This document shows, piece by piece, positions 63,809-64,000 of a stretch of 64,000 nt of DNA. The position numbers were made by a program, and so were the translations under genes. Positions within the stretch are counted from its first letter, which is position 1, and every line of letters begins with the position of its first letter. The notes under the pieces are model-generated. The model worked only from the letters and a program-made list of their open reading frames with translations, had not been told where the DNA came from and searched no databases. The stretch is from Promethearchaeota archaeon. Its GTDB lineage: Archaea; Asgardarchaeota; Lokiarchaeia; Sigynarchaeales; SOKP01. The stretch lies in NCBI GenBank assembly GCA_019058515.1, contig JAHPYY010000209.1:27781-91780 (forward strand). Direction: 5' to 3'.

Positions 63809-64000
63809 GAATACGGTTCATCTATTAGGTACAGGATCCGAGTGATTGATGGTTCTGGCTTGGGGGATACTGATGACAACGGAAGTAGCTATTATAACAG
63901 TGCAGTAACAGACAATGCAGTTCCGATCGTTGATACCATACGTATTAACGGTACTACCGTGGCATCAGCGGATGTGGAATACCATGAGGATGCCTATATC
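63809..64000 (+). CDS. Partial surface-protein coding sequence of foreign composition
   Basis: From 63809 to the window end one plus-strand frame is open (EYGSSIRYRIRVIDGSGLGD, TDDNGSSYYNSAVTDNAVP, ADVEYHEDAYI), with the Gly/Asp/Ser/Thr-rich, alternating-strand composition of extracellular Ig/PKD-like repeats. Its G+C is visibly higher than the rest of the window. It opens out of the antisense of the permease with no start of its own, so its 5' end is unknown and it continues past the window. Confidence 0.45.

Overview
The window reads as chromosome from an Asgard archaeon, most likely Lokiarchaeia-like. It is strongly AT-rich, TTG and GTG starts are common, and archaeal information-processing genes (ribosomal protein uS10, a Bud23-like rRNA methyltransferase) sit beside proteins typical of Asgard genomes: a complete Rab/Ras-like GTPase, a GTPase fused to a winged helix, two longin/roadblock-like proteins, TPR proteins, a RING-like zinc protein and beta-helix surface proteins whose C-termini carry an IPGY plus transmembrane plus basic tail. 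I found no rRNA, tRNA, insertion sequence, transposase or CRISPR array.

Layout. 0-9.3 kb: a V4R-like protein, the GTPase-winged helix protein, a DNA alkyladenine glycosylase with a decayed second copy nearby, an inositol-phosphatase-family enzyme, a CDF metal transporter fused to a NifX/NifB-like domain and coupled to a putative ssDNA-binding protein, a membrane methyltransferase, rpsJ starting at CTG, and a radical SAM gene whose 5' part is knocked out of frame at a TTCT repeat. 9.4-14.8 kb: a large surface beta-helix protein, the Bud23-like enzyme, a CheY-like receiver and a UDP/GDP-sugar dehydrogenase. 15.2-18.7 kb: a run of small Asgard-type genes (membrane protein, coiled coil, mini membrane protein, RING-like zinc protein, SRPBCC protein, longin-like protein). 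18.8-29.6 kb: transporters and nitrogen/redox metabolism (glutamate dehydrogenase, a 921-residue HdrC-GltD-HdrB-like fusion, fused GMP synthase) plus a dead M20 peptidase. 29.6-33.6 kb: a gene-poor stretch with two paralogous small winged-helix-like genes that share a leader hairpin. 33.6-45 kb: a phosphodiesterase, an orphan DNA methyltransferase, a YbaK editing protein, a U32 peptidase-family protein, two more surface proteins (one broken by two stops), an amidohydrolase and an FAH-family enzyme. 45-53 kb: Rab-like GTPase, winged helix-TPR protein, TPR-longin protein and a B12-type radical SAM protein preceded by a small peptide gene. 53-55.6 kb: a highly structured RNA candidate, small degraded genes and a frameshifted Na+/Ca2+ exchanger. 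55.8-64 kb: a 2-hydroxyacyl-CoA dehydratase-family subunit, a DsrE-like protein, a stretch of gene fragments, glutamine synthetase, a crotonase, a CoA-transferase remnant and a truncated dipeptide ABC permease that runs into unrelated sequence at the window end.

Metabolically, glutamate dehydrogenase, glutamine synthetase, the GltD-like fusion and GMP synthase form a nitrogen-assimilation theme. The HgdB-like protein, crotonase and CaiB remnant point to CoA-thioester (amino-acid or fatty-acid) catabolism in an anaerobe, consistent with the number of Fe-S and radical SAM proteins. An unusual number of genes are frameshifted, truncated or partly duplicated. Some may be genuine decay and some may be assembly or sequencing error, so each is listed separately. 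The best candidates for something undescribed are the structured RNA at 53.62-53.73 kb, the B12-radical SAM plus peptide pair at 50.3-53.0 kb, and the 15.2-18.7 kb cluster.
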